From positions 806,001 to 870,000 of the forward strand of contig JASANH010000193.1 in assembly GCA_030248295.1 (NCBI GenBank): a stretch of 64,000 nt of DNA, given 5' to 3'. This document shows positions 36,283 through 45,536 of the stretch, one piece after another (positions within the stretch are counted from its first letter, which is position 1; every line of letters starts with the position of its first letter). A model generated the notes under the pieces. That model saw only the letters and a program-made list of their open reading frames with translations, did not search any database and was not told the DNA's origin. The DNA comes from Mesodorylaimus sp. YZB2_4. Its lineage: Eukaryota > Nematoda > Enoplea > Dorylaimida > Dorylaimidae. The translations under genes were made by a program, and so were the position numbers.

Positions 36283-36435
36283 AATAGGTTAGCTGGCCCG
36301 ATTAGCTTAGGCTGGTACTAGGCTTTGGCTAAAGCTTAGGCTGGCATATGACACCAGGCTTAGGCTTAGTCTGGTACATACAAGACTTAAGCTCGAGGTG
36401 ACATTCGGCTTCAGCCGGCCTTATAACAGCCTTCG
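36283..36435. repeat. degenerate AGGCTTAGGCTGGTA minisatellite
   Basis: Repeated variants of TTAGGCTGGTAC, AGGCTTTGGCT, AAGCTTAGGCTGGCA, CAGGCTTAGGCTTAGTCTGG and related forms over about 150 bases. Unit length drifts between about 6 and 25, typical of an old, slippage-generated array. Confidence 0.6.
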
Positions 36436-36780
36436 CCTGGGGATCAAACGGCAAAAGCGCTGAAAGCAGATAGTATCATTGCAAATGAACCAGTCGGAGT
36501 CCAATAGCTCCACAATATCCTTCTTTTGGAAAAGCGCTGTCTTTGAAATCGAAAGCGATTAAAAAGAACTTTTTAATTCCATTGTCAAGCATAATTGCTA
36601 ACTATTCTTGCAGTAGGTGCACTGATCGAGTATTTTTTTTTGTTAATCAATCAGCCGATGAAATTAGGAATGATATGTTTCGATGATTGCTGATCGCATG
36701 ATCACACAAGATTCTTCAATTATATACATCAAGGCCCCACCCCCTGATAAAACGTAGGCCTACAATGTTGACACAGCTGG
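36436..36780. other. intergenic, no gene seen
   Basis: Anonymous A/T-rich DNA between the minisatellite and the candidate promoter. No ORF or repeat worth naming. Confidence 0.35.
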
Positions 36781-36833
36781 TGACTCATTTTCTAAACATC
36801 GGGGCAAACGCATTTCTTGGTCAATCGCCAAAC

Positions 36834-36966
36834 GGCGAACTACAAGTTGCTAGGCGACGACCCGCCCACAAACTGTAGTTCGCCTTTTTGCTTTAAACTG
36901 CCCTCGCGAGGTGCCCCCCTCTTTTTTCCAACTCCTCCCTTTTTTCCCTCCTTTAGCAACGCGTTG
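36834..36966. promoter_or_regulatory. candidate promoter: inverted repeat with X-box-like motif
   Basis: An 11-bp perfect inverted repeat (GGCGAACTACA at 36834-36844, TGTAGTTCGCC at 36874-36884) encloses GTTGCTAGGCGAC (36846-36858), which resembles RFX/X-box half-sites GTTGC..GCAAC with a 3-bp spacer. A 10-bp palindrome CAACGCGTTG lies at 36957-36966. The segment sits between the 5' side of FHIT (-) and the small gene at 37.9 kb (+), so it could be a shared promoter. All of this is inference from motif shape. Confidence 0.3.
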
Positions 36967-37329
36967 TTACAGACGCGAGCAGACTGTTTGCAATAAGCAG
37001 TCGCAGTTCGCGCTTGATTTGAACGTAAAACATCATCAAAATGCTGTCTGCTTCTGGCGGCAACGGCGCGAGGAGGCGGGGCCGTGTTGCATTACCGAGA
37101 TAGCGCGCTAAACCTACGTGAGCCATGAACCCCAGCCTCTACAGTAACGACAAGTCACAGTGTGAGCCAGTCTTTGGCATTCTGCTATAACATTATAACA
37201 TAATATAACATAATATGCTGTTTTGCTTTTGGAATTTGAGTGTCTTATTTGGCATTACGACCATAAAGTCGGTCAATGTGATCAATGGAATCAAAACAGG
37301 CTCGCCAAGTTACCAGCAGAACAACCACA

Positions 37330-37420
37330 GGCCCCCCCCCCCCCCCCCCTTTTTTTTTCCCCCCCTTTTTTCGCTCCTTTTTTTTCCCCAACCCCCCCCG
37401 GCCCGAGTTTTTTCTAATGT
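37330..37420. repeat. C/T homopolymer tract, likely sequencing noise
   Basis: Long runs of C and T in blocks (about 17 C, then T runs, then CCCCC), with no biological periodicity. It resembles the poly-C tract at 35 kb. Confidence 0.6.
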
Positions 37421-37619
37421 TTTTCTCTTGGTCCATTTTGTTTACCTGACCTGGCGGTGTTCTATCCAAATTTCAAAACCACCACTTACACCTCGACCTT
37501 ACGTTTATTTTCTTTTCCGCTTCCTAAACCTTTCCCCAAGCTCCATAAAATTCTAATCACAAAACCTAACAAACTAAATCCCCATAATCCAAAATTTTCA
37601 TTTACAAAACCAAAATTTT

Positions 37620-37814
37620 TATTTTAATATAATATATATAAAATATACAAATAATATATTCTACCCACATACCATAACAAAAAAAAAAAAAAAAAAAAAA
37701 AAAAAACCAACCAAAAACAACCAAAAAACAAAAACCCCAACCCAACCCACCCCCCCCCCCCCCCCCACCACCCACCACACCCATCCCACCCCCAACCCCC
37801 CCCCCCCCCCCCCA
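37620..37814. repeat. poly-A then CCCAACCC/poly-C tract, likely sequencing noise
   Basis: About 25 A residues at about 37680-37706 followed by A/C-only sequence with C runs to 37813. It directly abuts the start of a coding-looking segment (from about 37815), so the 5' exon of the next gene may be damaged. Confidence 0.6.
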
Positions 37815-37907
37815 GAAGTACGCTGGTAAAGCAGTCACCACGTCCGACGACAACATAAATAAAACCATGTAAGTCCAATAACTGTTTTTGTGCCGATTTT
37901 ACTGCAG

Positions 37908-38604
37908 ACGGGACCCGCAACAACAAAATTCTATCTTTTTTGCACCGTTCCGCCGGATCCGACGCTGGGAAAATCGACGTCGCCGTCAGTGGAAGCCCCA
38001 ATCTCGGACTGGACGCCGAAACAAGAAGTTCAACTGTCTAGAATTGACGAAACGGTCAGATCGTTGAAGTTGCAGTCGACTAGTGGTCCAATCGACCACT
38101 CCACTTTTATGATGCTCGCCCGAAACCGATCGGATATTGCCGAGCCGAAACCGCTGTCGATGCTGTCGGCTTCCAATCCGAGTGTGAAGGCCGATTCACG
38201 CGTCAGAGAAAAGTCGAAGGGAGTTTGGAAATGCGATTCCGATTCAAGCAAAGACAAGTACGGCACTTTCAAATTGAGCAACGTCAGCAACGACACATTC
38301 TGGAAAACGAAAACTCCTAGCGGAGCCTCGTAAGTTGTGGTTGAGCTGTTTGGTTGTTGAGTTGGCTTGTAGCATCAGGAATTCAAAACCTCAATGGTTT
38401 CCGACCTTGACTGGGTCTTTACAAATTGGCAGCACTTTAGGAGCTCGGAGAGCAGCAGTAGCACGTTTCGATGGTTGCAGAAGAACGACCTGTTCCAGAA
38501 TCAAGGTAACTTTTCTCCTTCGCTTCTTAAAAAATCTGATATTTCTTTTCATCACAGAAATGGAAGCGGGCGTAATTTCGACGACAGTGAAAGTTAAAGA
38601 GTGA
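37908..38604 (+). CDS. unrecognised serine-rich protein, 5' incomplete
   Basis: Three exons, 37908-38329, 38441-38505 and 38558-38604, join at phases 2 and 1 into 177 codons ending at a TGA. Not recognised. The product is polar with KSTSPSVEAPISDW, ETVRSLKLQSTSG, KDKYGTFKLSN, then a Ser run and TFRWLQKNDLFQNQ, ending VISTTVKVKE. No signal peptide, membrane segment or known domain. The first exon begins at a good acceptor (ACTGCAG). The exon before it should contain the start codon but runs into the poly-C tract; the segment 37815-37868 with donor AT/GTAAGT is a candidate but its frame does not join cleanly. The second acceptor (AGCACTTTAG at 38440) was chosen because it alone keeps the downstream frame open. 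Confidence 0.5.
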
Positions 38605-39121
38605 CTGCAGGTCTGAAAGGGCAGCCGTAATTTCCTCAGGGTATCAGCTTGATGTGATGTTGTGGTTACTACAGCTGCTACTGTACTCGTATGCACTGTG
38701 CGATATGTCTGTGTATGTGAAATTATGTTCCTCGGATGACCAGAGAGACCAACAAGAAATCTCTCCTGCAGGTAGTGTGCACCTCCATACAGCATCCCTC
38801 GCTCAATTTACAATCTTCGTTCGTTCGTGTCTGCTTCGTTTCGGAACATGAAACCCTCCTGAGATACACTGCACGAACTTGCAGCATCCCTTGCGCACTT
38901 TACAATCTTCAAAGTCACGCGACCAGAGGAGGAGACTTCTGATTGGATACCTCCAGGTACTTTACACTAGTCGATTTCTGGAGTATCGGCTCTTCACCCG
39001 ACTGGTCATTTCTCCTTTCGCAGCCCGTCGTGAGCGCTTGTTCGAAAGTAAGCTCCCGTGTCGAAGGCGAGTCGTCGAGTGCGAGTGAGTTCGTTGATCG
39101 TCGAGTCGAAGCGTGCGAAGA
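38605..39121. other. intergenic, upstream region of the 39.1-kb gene
   Basis: Holds a short direct repeat: AGCATCCCT(C/T) followed by a TTTACAATCTTC block occurs at 38791 and again at 38883, 92 bases apart. The last 60 bases are rich in TCGA/GTCGAG. No exon seen. Confidence 0.35.
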
Positions 39122-40675
39122 ATGGCTGCCGTAAGTCCTCGTCCCGCCTTCCGTCTTCTCTTACCAACTTCTCTCTTCATTTTCAGCCCGATCCGATCGC
39201 GATGCACAACAAAGCGCAGTTCCTGTCGTCCCTGTTCGAGGCCCTGTCCACGGTCAAGCAGGTCCCGCCGTCGTTGCGAAGCCAAGTGTCGTACGCTCGA
39301 GCGACGTGCAAGCACTTCCTGAAACCGCATTTCCGTCTCCAACGCATCGCCCAGCAAAAGCTGCCCCTCGGCAAAGACTTCGAGAGCGGCCCGTTCGCTG
39401 CGGCCACCGATCAAGTCAAGCAAGCGTCCGACGTAAGTAGCTGCCTTGTACGAGTCGGGTCCCGAGGGTAGGAGGGCTCTCGTCCGTTTCAGCCGAAGGC
39501 GAGCCCAACGTTGTTGGCAGCCATGGGCAAAGTGGACGAGGCCGTCAAAGAATCGAAGCAACCGGTGCTGCAAGAGACCGTCGACGTGCTGCAAGAACTG
39601 GCCAAGATCATGTCGCTGCCCCAAGCCGTCCTCAAACCCGCCGTGCTCGCCTTGGTCAGCTCCGGAGTGGTGGACACGGCCGAAGTGGACGAGATCACCG
39701 CCAAGGTACCCGCCGCCACGTTCACGCCCGATCAAGTCTGGGACGCCGTCGCCGATCGAATGGATGCGGCCAAGGACGGTCGAGCAGCCACCTACCGAAA
39801 GTTGGGAAAGGCGCCTCCCGTGCAGCAAAACGTGACCAAGGCCGGCTACTACCAGGTAAAAGCTCGTGTGCTCGGCTTTGCCTGACCGCCGCTGACGAGT
39901 TGTGGGTTTCAGATCGTGGACGTGCCGAAAGACAAGCAATTCGCCTCCATGCCCATCACGACCTCCCTGGCGGGGCACATGGCCTGCGGACCGCAACGAG
40001 CCAACTTCACGCACCTGGACGCGGCGGGACACCCGGCGGCGAGGGCCCTGATCGAAGACCTGACCAATATCCTGCTCATCGGTACGAACGTGGCCGAACT
40101 GGATCGAGAAAAGAGCGTGGCCATGACGTTGCGGTCGATCAACCAGCAGGACCCCATGGCCGTCTCCTTCCGGTAAGTCCCTTTGGTCATGATCTTACTC
40201 GAAAGAGCATGCTCTCATTTCAGTACCATCATCGACAAGAGCACAGCCCAGCCAGCCCCGACCTCCGGCAAGCAATCAGGCGGCACAGTCAAGTCGGCTT
40301 CCCCCGTGACGGCGTCCCCCGCCCCTGCCAGTACCAAGTCTCCCGTTGCGGCCGGTGCCCCTGGTGGCGAGATGAACTTCCTGGAGGTGTTCGAGGTAAG
40401 GACTCGGTTGGGCGAGACGAGGCTGTGTCGGCTGACGCGCATTCCCTTTTCAGAAACTGAAGCAGATGGGTCAGGGCGTGACGGTGCCGATCGAGATGCT
40501 GGACGCCGTGTTCGCGCAGTTGGTGAGCGGCAACGTGGCCACGGCGGACGAAGTGAACCAGGCCAAGGCCCAGCTGAAGACGAAGGCCGACGACAAGGGA
40601 CAAGTCTCGTTCCCCATCATCCAAGAAGTGTTCATGAATGTGTTCGGCTCGAAGCTCGGCCAGCCCGCCAAGTGA
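39122..40675 (+). CDS. unrecognised 423-residue helical protein, strong GC-rich codon use
   Basis: Six exons: 39122-39130, 39187-39432, 39493-39855, 39913-40172, 40224-40395 and 40454-40675. All splice sites are canonical and the frame is clean. Not recognised. After MAA comes a helical region (AQFLSSLFEALSTVKQVPPS), a second with LLAAMGKVDEAVKE and VDVLQELAKIMSLPQAVLKP, then TPDQVWDAVADRMDAAKD, LAGHMACGPQRANFTHLDAA, a Pro/Ala/Ser linker (about 305-345) and a C-terminal unit starting MNFLEVFEKLKQMG. The last part has DDKGQVSFPIIQEVF, which looks like a degenerate EF-hand, but the loop is incomplete. No signal peptide or membrane span. Codons favour C/G in third position, as in the arginine kinase and unlike most neighbours, suggesting high expression. 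The nine-base first coding exon with ATG is inferred from its donor and a good TATA-free upstream. Confidence 0.8.
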
Positions 40676-40974
40676 TCTGTGATCGATGATGTGCAACGGT
40701 GGTGACTGAATGGGTGTCTGATGAGATCGTGTTCTGTGTTGTTCGAAGAACGTGAGCTGGTGAAGGAGTCGAGTTTTTAAGGTACTGTGAATAACACCCA
40801 CATTTCAGGAAAAGCAGCAGCGGAAAATTCATGAAAGCAGATTTTGTCGTTTTCACGCTCGAGTCAAAAAGTCGTCAGTGGGCACTTACCAGTATATCCG
40901 CATTAGTTCAGTAAAAATATACAGCAGCGGTACAGAAGTTACCCACAACAGCAGACACTTTCGTTGAGTTTCAG

Positions 40975-41470
40975 ATTACGAGATTGGTGGATGGGAAGGA
41001 AGGAATGACTTTGGGTTCGTCGATGTGGTCGAGGAAGGTCGAGGTGTTCAACGGCCGTTGGGAGAATTTGCGCGTGCTGGGCGAAGATGGGTTTGAGACA
41101 GTCTGGCGAAGTCAAAAGCATCACTGAGGGCGCCTTGAACGTAAGTCGCTCTCCCACTTTTTCTATCGATTGGCTCTGAAATTTTGGAGGTCACCGAGCC
41201 ACATCTGGGCCGATACCAAGCCCCGCAGAGTTCCAACTGACTTCTAGGTCGAAGCCAAGGACATCTCGGTCTACAAGAAGCTTCTGGCCATGGAACGAGG
41301 CGTGCTGCGATCTCTGCAAGACAAAACGCGACACTTCTGCCGCTTCATCACAGGATCAGCTCTGGTTCCGACTCTTCATTATGTCCCTGATAAGCATCGT
41401 CGGAGACCTGAACAAAGCAGTCTCCACGGTCAAAGTTCAGCCTGTGCACATTATTGTTCGTAGGCTACAA
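40975..41470 (+). pseudogene. TTBK-like kinase fragment, frameshifted
   Basis: Two exon-like pieces. The first (about 40975-41140) reads WENLRVLGEDGFETVW, a P-loop region. The second (from 41249, after TTCTAG) reads VEAKDISVYKKLLAMERGVL then RSLQDKTRHFCRFI, matching the K..L..EV.VL..LQ..KH.CRFIG stretch of TTBK-type kinases. The splice join gives ALN/VEAK, equivalent to the VALKVE lysine motif with Asn where Lys is required. The P-loop piece is in another frame from the ALN end, so there is a frameshift near 41095. No catalytic loop follows; the frame closes by about 41465. It is a decayed relative of the kinases at 7.65 and 43.6 kb. Confidence 0.7.
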
Positions 41471-41479
41471 AATCCCTCG

Positions 41480-41850
41480 AAGATAACGAGAAGTAGCTGA
41501 CCCTGCGAGGCAGTGACAATCGTGATCGCTATGGCGAATCAGTTACTGTGATCGTGACGGATTTTGTGTCGACTGTCAAAGTGCGCTCAGGGCGTTTGGC
41601 AGTTAGTAAAACTGGAATTGGGCTTGTGGATGACGAAAGCGCGAGTGTGTGTGCAAGGCTGGCGCTAGTTCTGGGAATTTTCTTGTTTACCCATGATCCA
41701 AATGCTCCATGCCACCGCATAGCTGACAGGGCCTTGAACTGACATGTATACTGCACACTGTTTCATGGCTGTCTTCCGTCAAGCTATCGATCGTTAAGGA
41801 TAATAATCGTGTAGTGCGTTTCCAGGAAAACTTGCTGCCAAGTGAGTTGT
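41480..41850. other. intergenic, no gene seen
   Basis: Between the kinase fragment and the family-member pseudogene. ORFs below 100 codons, unsupported. Confidence 0.3.
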
Positions 41851-41854
41851 GGTC

Positions 41855-43125
41855 ATGACGGCGGAAATGGTAGAACCAAACATGGTTCCAGAGCGACAAA
41901 ACGTGGCAGGTAGAGTCCAGATTTCGCATACAGTCTTCTAGTGAGAAAGAGTGATGGAAAATCGACTTTGATTTGACCATCTTCTCAATATAATCTTATT
42001 GGAGCTGGTGCCGTTTTTTAGGGCGACGCAAATGGCTTCGACATTCGCGAAGTGAAAAGCGGGAACAGAGTGGGATGAAACAGAAAAAGCGATCGATAAG
42101 CGTCTACACCCTTTTGTGCGAAGTCCAAAAAAAGAAGCAGAAGAAGATCCACGAACCAAACTAAATTCGAGATCAAGATCAAGATCAAGGACAATTCGAA
42201 GCTGGCCAGGAGAGCGAAGACAGCAAAGGCGAGGGCGAGGGCAAGGATAGCAAATCTTATCGCGAATATTCCGGCGATGATCGCAGCGGGAACATCGCCG
42301 AAGAGCTGGTCGCTGCCGCCTACGAGCCTGGTGGCTTTGCGGACTTGGTCGGACAGGAAGAGCTGGATTTGGGACAACAGCTAGGCGACATGGTTCAAGG
42401 AGAAATGGAAAGCGTTGAGGAAGATCCGCAAATCAAGACTGCACAAGAGCGCATACACGCCGAATCGAGCCATCCAGAGCAACCAGTTCATGTTCATGTT
42501 TTGCCACATCACCAAACGCTTATGCGCACTCGAGGGTGAAGGGACACGTTTTACACGAAATGACTTACCGGCCCGCGAGTCGAACACTCGCCCGTAACTG
42601 CGCGCCTGGCGTGAGAGGCAGACGCCTAACCCACCAGGCCACTATCACGAGGCCAGCCACTAGTTGACCAGCTGGCGATGCATCGTCTGATGTTCGGCGC
42701 CCAGTCTTTGGCTTTGCAAAGTAGCGGACAGGACGCCCCGCCGATCGGCCTGGTGGGGACGAAGAGGAATGCCTTCGCTCGTCCTGTTTTTCTATTTGAA
42801 GGAGAAGGAAGCCGAGCCACAAACTATGACCTCGGTCAAGGGTGCCGGGTCAAGGTTGTGCGAGACCGAGGCAAGTGGAGGACCCCTGGTGTCGGTGACG
42901 GGTAAGACCACGTGCACCAGTGTGGTCAGTACAGTGACCGACACGGACTCAATGTCGACCAAGGGGTCGGTGTCCTCGGCATCCTCCACCTTGCTGTCGA
43001 TTTCGTCTTTGATGAATCTCCAGAGCGAGTCTGTGCTGAAAGAGGTAAAGGGTCTGAAAAGCGTGGCCATGGACGACGGGTCAGTTGATGAGCCAAACCG
43101 TGCTCGTCACTTCCAGTTGAATTGA
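41855..43125 (+). pseudogene. third, decayed member of the unrecognised acidic/serine-rich family
   Basis: Exon 1 41855-41909 (MTAEMVEPNMVPERQNVA) joins at phase 1 to exon 2 from 42022, which opens GRRKWLRH, then VYTLLCEVQKKK, the equivalent of LFARLCGAHKKK and MFALLCGAWKNK in members 1 and 2. Three lesions are visible against member 2: an in-frame TAA at 42162-42164; an insertion of about 180 bases at 42485-42665 carrying a tRNA-derived SINE; and a deletion of about 13 bases near 42765 that shifts the frame before the Ser-rich tail (VVSTVTDTDSMSTKGSVSS). Between lesions the sequence is strikingly close to member 2 (one mismatch in about 44 bases at 42693-42737 against 32142-32186). Confidence 0.8.
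42485..42665 (-). mobile_element. tRNA-derived SINE inserted in the family-member pseudogene
   Basis: On the minus strand it has a box A-like TGGCCTGGTGGGTTAGGCG and a box B-like GTGTTCGACTCGCGGG at tRNA spacing (about 45 bases). It precisely interrupts sequence that is continuous in member 2 (32100-32125). A short AGTT occurs at both edges and may be a target-site duplication. It lacks the core of the 4.0/16.6-kb SINEs, so it belongs to another family. It does not look like a functional tRNA gene: no convincing acceptor-stem pairing is seen. Confidence 0.6.
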
Positions 43126-43635
43126 TGATTGAAGACAGAATGGAGCAACTGATCACACCTGGCTGGAAGGATGTTTGGTTTTCTACTAATTTTGGTGCGC
43201 TCGCAATGGATTATTTTGATTTAACCCTTCCCTGGTCGAACTGTTAGTAACATCAAGTAGCTACTGTACGCTACCTGTGCTAGATGATTGTTCTGGCGGC
43301 TCTACAAAACTACAGTAGTTTACGTTACAAACGAGGTCTATATAGTTCTGGGAGGTTTTTTCGGCGCCATTCGGGCACCCTACGACGGATTTTGATGAAA
43401 TTTGACCCAAGCATGCGGGACATGGCACCCGAGAACCCTACGATGGGATTTCGCGAAATTTTGATTGGTTCGGGAGATATCGATCAAAAACGACTTCTAA
43501 AGTGTGGACCCTGTACTGTAGAATGTGAGTCCGCAATGTGCTCGGCCTAGGGCGAAGCTCGATTTCTCTGCCATTCGCGGCATCGCTAGTTCCCCCGTGC
43601 GGTTGGGTGTGCTACTCCGAGATCTCGTGTCGATT
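43126..43635. other. intergenic, upstream of kinase 2
   Basis: No gene seen. A weak ORF at 43284-43550 has no support. An in-frame ORF upstream of the kinase ATG (from 43525) is not needed for the model. Confidence 0.3.
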
Positions 43636-44891
43636 ATGGACGCCCCTCACCATCACCACCATCAGCAGCACAACAGGCCCAAATCGTATCTGGCGCCGGA
43701 TATGTGCCGCCGCGGAGACATCGTGAAACAACGATTCGAAGTGGTCAGCCTTCAGCCAAAGCGTCCCCTCGTCGTAAGCTGACTGTTGTGTTTCAGATAG
43801 AAAAGCTCGGAGCGGGCACTTTCGGCCAAGTGTACAAAGTGATGGATACAAAAACGGGACGATTCTGGGCGCTGAAAGTGGAATCGAACAAGGCCAGGAA
43901 ACCCGTGCTTCGAATGGACGTGGCCATTGCGAGGGCGATGATTGGTAAGTCACCAGTATCCTTTTCTGCCAAGAGGGTCCATCGCCCTTGTTCCAGGCAA
44001 GACGCACTCTGCCACCTTCTTCGCGTGCGGACACGAGGAGAATTTCTCGTTCATGGTGACGGAGCTGCTGGGAAAGAACTTGGCCACGCGAAAACGAGCC
44101 AGCCCGGACGGCAGGTTCCCGTTGCGAACGGTCATCCGAATCGGACTGCAGTCCGTGGACGCGCTGCGCGATTTGCACGATTGCGGCTTTCTTCACCGGG
44201 ACGTCAAGCCGGTAAGCTTTTCCAATGACCATTGTGTCGTGGCCGCAAATTGTCTGTTTGTAGTCGAATCTGGCGACCGGCGTGGGCGACCACGAGCGAC
44301 TGGTCTATCTGCTCGACTTCGGGCTGGCGCGAAAGTTCCTGGACGATCAAGGCCACATCTATCCCGCGCGATCAAAGGTCAATTTCCGCGGCACGATTCG
44401 GTACGCGTCGCCAAAGGCCCACATCCAACAGGTGAGCTGCCGGTCACTCCCGATCTTTGCGGTCACGCCTGACCTTTTTGTCCAGGAGCTGAGTCGAGGA
44501 GACGATCTCTGGTCTCTGCTCTACAGCTTGATCGACCTGCACATCGGTCGCCTGCCGTGGCACAACCTCCGAGATATGAAAAGAGTCGGCGAGGCCAAGA
44601 TGCAGACGTCGTGCGAAAAGTTGTGTCGCGGATTCCCGGCCGAGTGGAAGCTGGTCTACGCCATGTGCAAGACGCTGGGGTAAGTGCGTGCTCGCTGCTG
44701 AACCATGCGAGGGTCATTTCTGTTCTCGTTTTAGCTACGAATCTGTGCCCGAGTACGAGTTCATCAAGTCCTCCTTAAACGGCGTCTCGAAAGCACGACC
44801 GGGCGGCCTGATCGATGTGAAACAGTTGACAACGGTGCCCTGGGAATGGGACGCTCCGGCGGGTGAGCGAGACGCGAGTACGATGAGCTAA
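43636..44891 (+). CDS. tau-tubulin-kinase-like (CK1 superfamily) protein kinase 2
   Basis: Predicted Ser/Thr kinase, 329 residues, exons 43636-43743, 43797-43944, 43997-44211, 44264-44431, 44486-44679 and 44735-44891. After a His-rich start (HHHHHQQH) come the P-loop IEKLGAGTFGQVYKV, WALKVES (Lys), FLHRDVKPSNL (catalytic Asp), LLDFGLARKF (DFG), GTIRYASPKAHIQQELSRGDDLWSLLY and IGRLPWHNL, then a short C-terminal lobe end with VPWEWD. All catalytic residues are present. Intron positions and phases equal those of kinase 1, including the unusual GTCAGY first donor. It is an independent, diverged paralogue (about half the lobe residues differ). CK1/TTBK-type radiations are common in nematodes, often with germline expression; that is context, not evidence here. 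Confidence 0.9.
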
Positions 44892-45536
44892 GTGATTCGA
44901 AGCTGTGACCACTCCTTTTTGTTCTTGAAGAATCTGGGCTGTTTGTGCAAACATGTGAAAATGACGCACTCATCATGTTGACTATTGGAGTCCAAACTTT
45001 CCCCGCCGCTTTCTTTATTCATTGGTCAGTCCTCGAGGTTTTTAGCCTCGCGATCGCTGACTTGAGAACATGATAGAGTTGGTTTAGAGCACAGCAACGG
45101 AATAAGAACAGATGCGGGCAGGTGATGTCAACGGCAATGTCCTTGACAGAAATCTAGGACGAAAATGACAGCTTAGATTAGGTATCATTGCGTACTTATT
45201 GTTTCAGCACTTTTTTGCCTTCGAGACAAACTTCATGTTTTATTTTCATTTGCTTGTCGGAAATGCAAGGTTGTATGAAGTTTCTTTATTACTTCAGCCG
45301 TGTAGACTGGCAAAGCAGAAATTTGCGCACTGCAAGGACACGAAATGGCAACCAGAGAATATGTATTCTTATTCTTGCACTACAAGAGGCCTAAGAGTAT
45401 CAAAGAATGAGTATTTTCCTGCAGCACTTTGCTGAGTCATTACGATGACACGTAGCTTGCCTACTGTACTCCAAGCGTGAATGGACTGTACACTTTCCTG
45501 TGCTTCCTCCCACTCTACCCTCACAGATCTGCCAGT
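44892..45536. other. intergenic, no gene seen
   Basis: The only notable point is an acceptor-like CCCTCACAG at about 45526, directly before the ATG at 45537, suggesting a 5' UTR exon of the next gene somewhere in this stretch. Confidence 0.3.

Noticed and set aside
35716..37900. Nitrilase domain upstream of FHIT (a NitFhit fusion)
   Set aside because: I searched minus-strand frames for nitrilase-like Glu-Lys-Cys motifs (such as a CYD.RFPE block) and saw none. It could still be hidden by the poly-C tracts, but nothing supports it.
38962..40032. 356-codon minus-strand ORF opposite the 39.1-kb gene
   Set aside because: It crosses several plus-strand introns with canonical GT..AG signals and reflects GC-rich codon bias on the other strand (Arg/Gly/His-rich composition).
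42560..42650. tRNA gene on the minus strand inside the pseudogene
   Set aside because: Boxes A and B are present, but the acceptor and anticodon arms do not fold convincingly, and it is part of an insertion with other sequence. Treated as a SINE.
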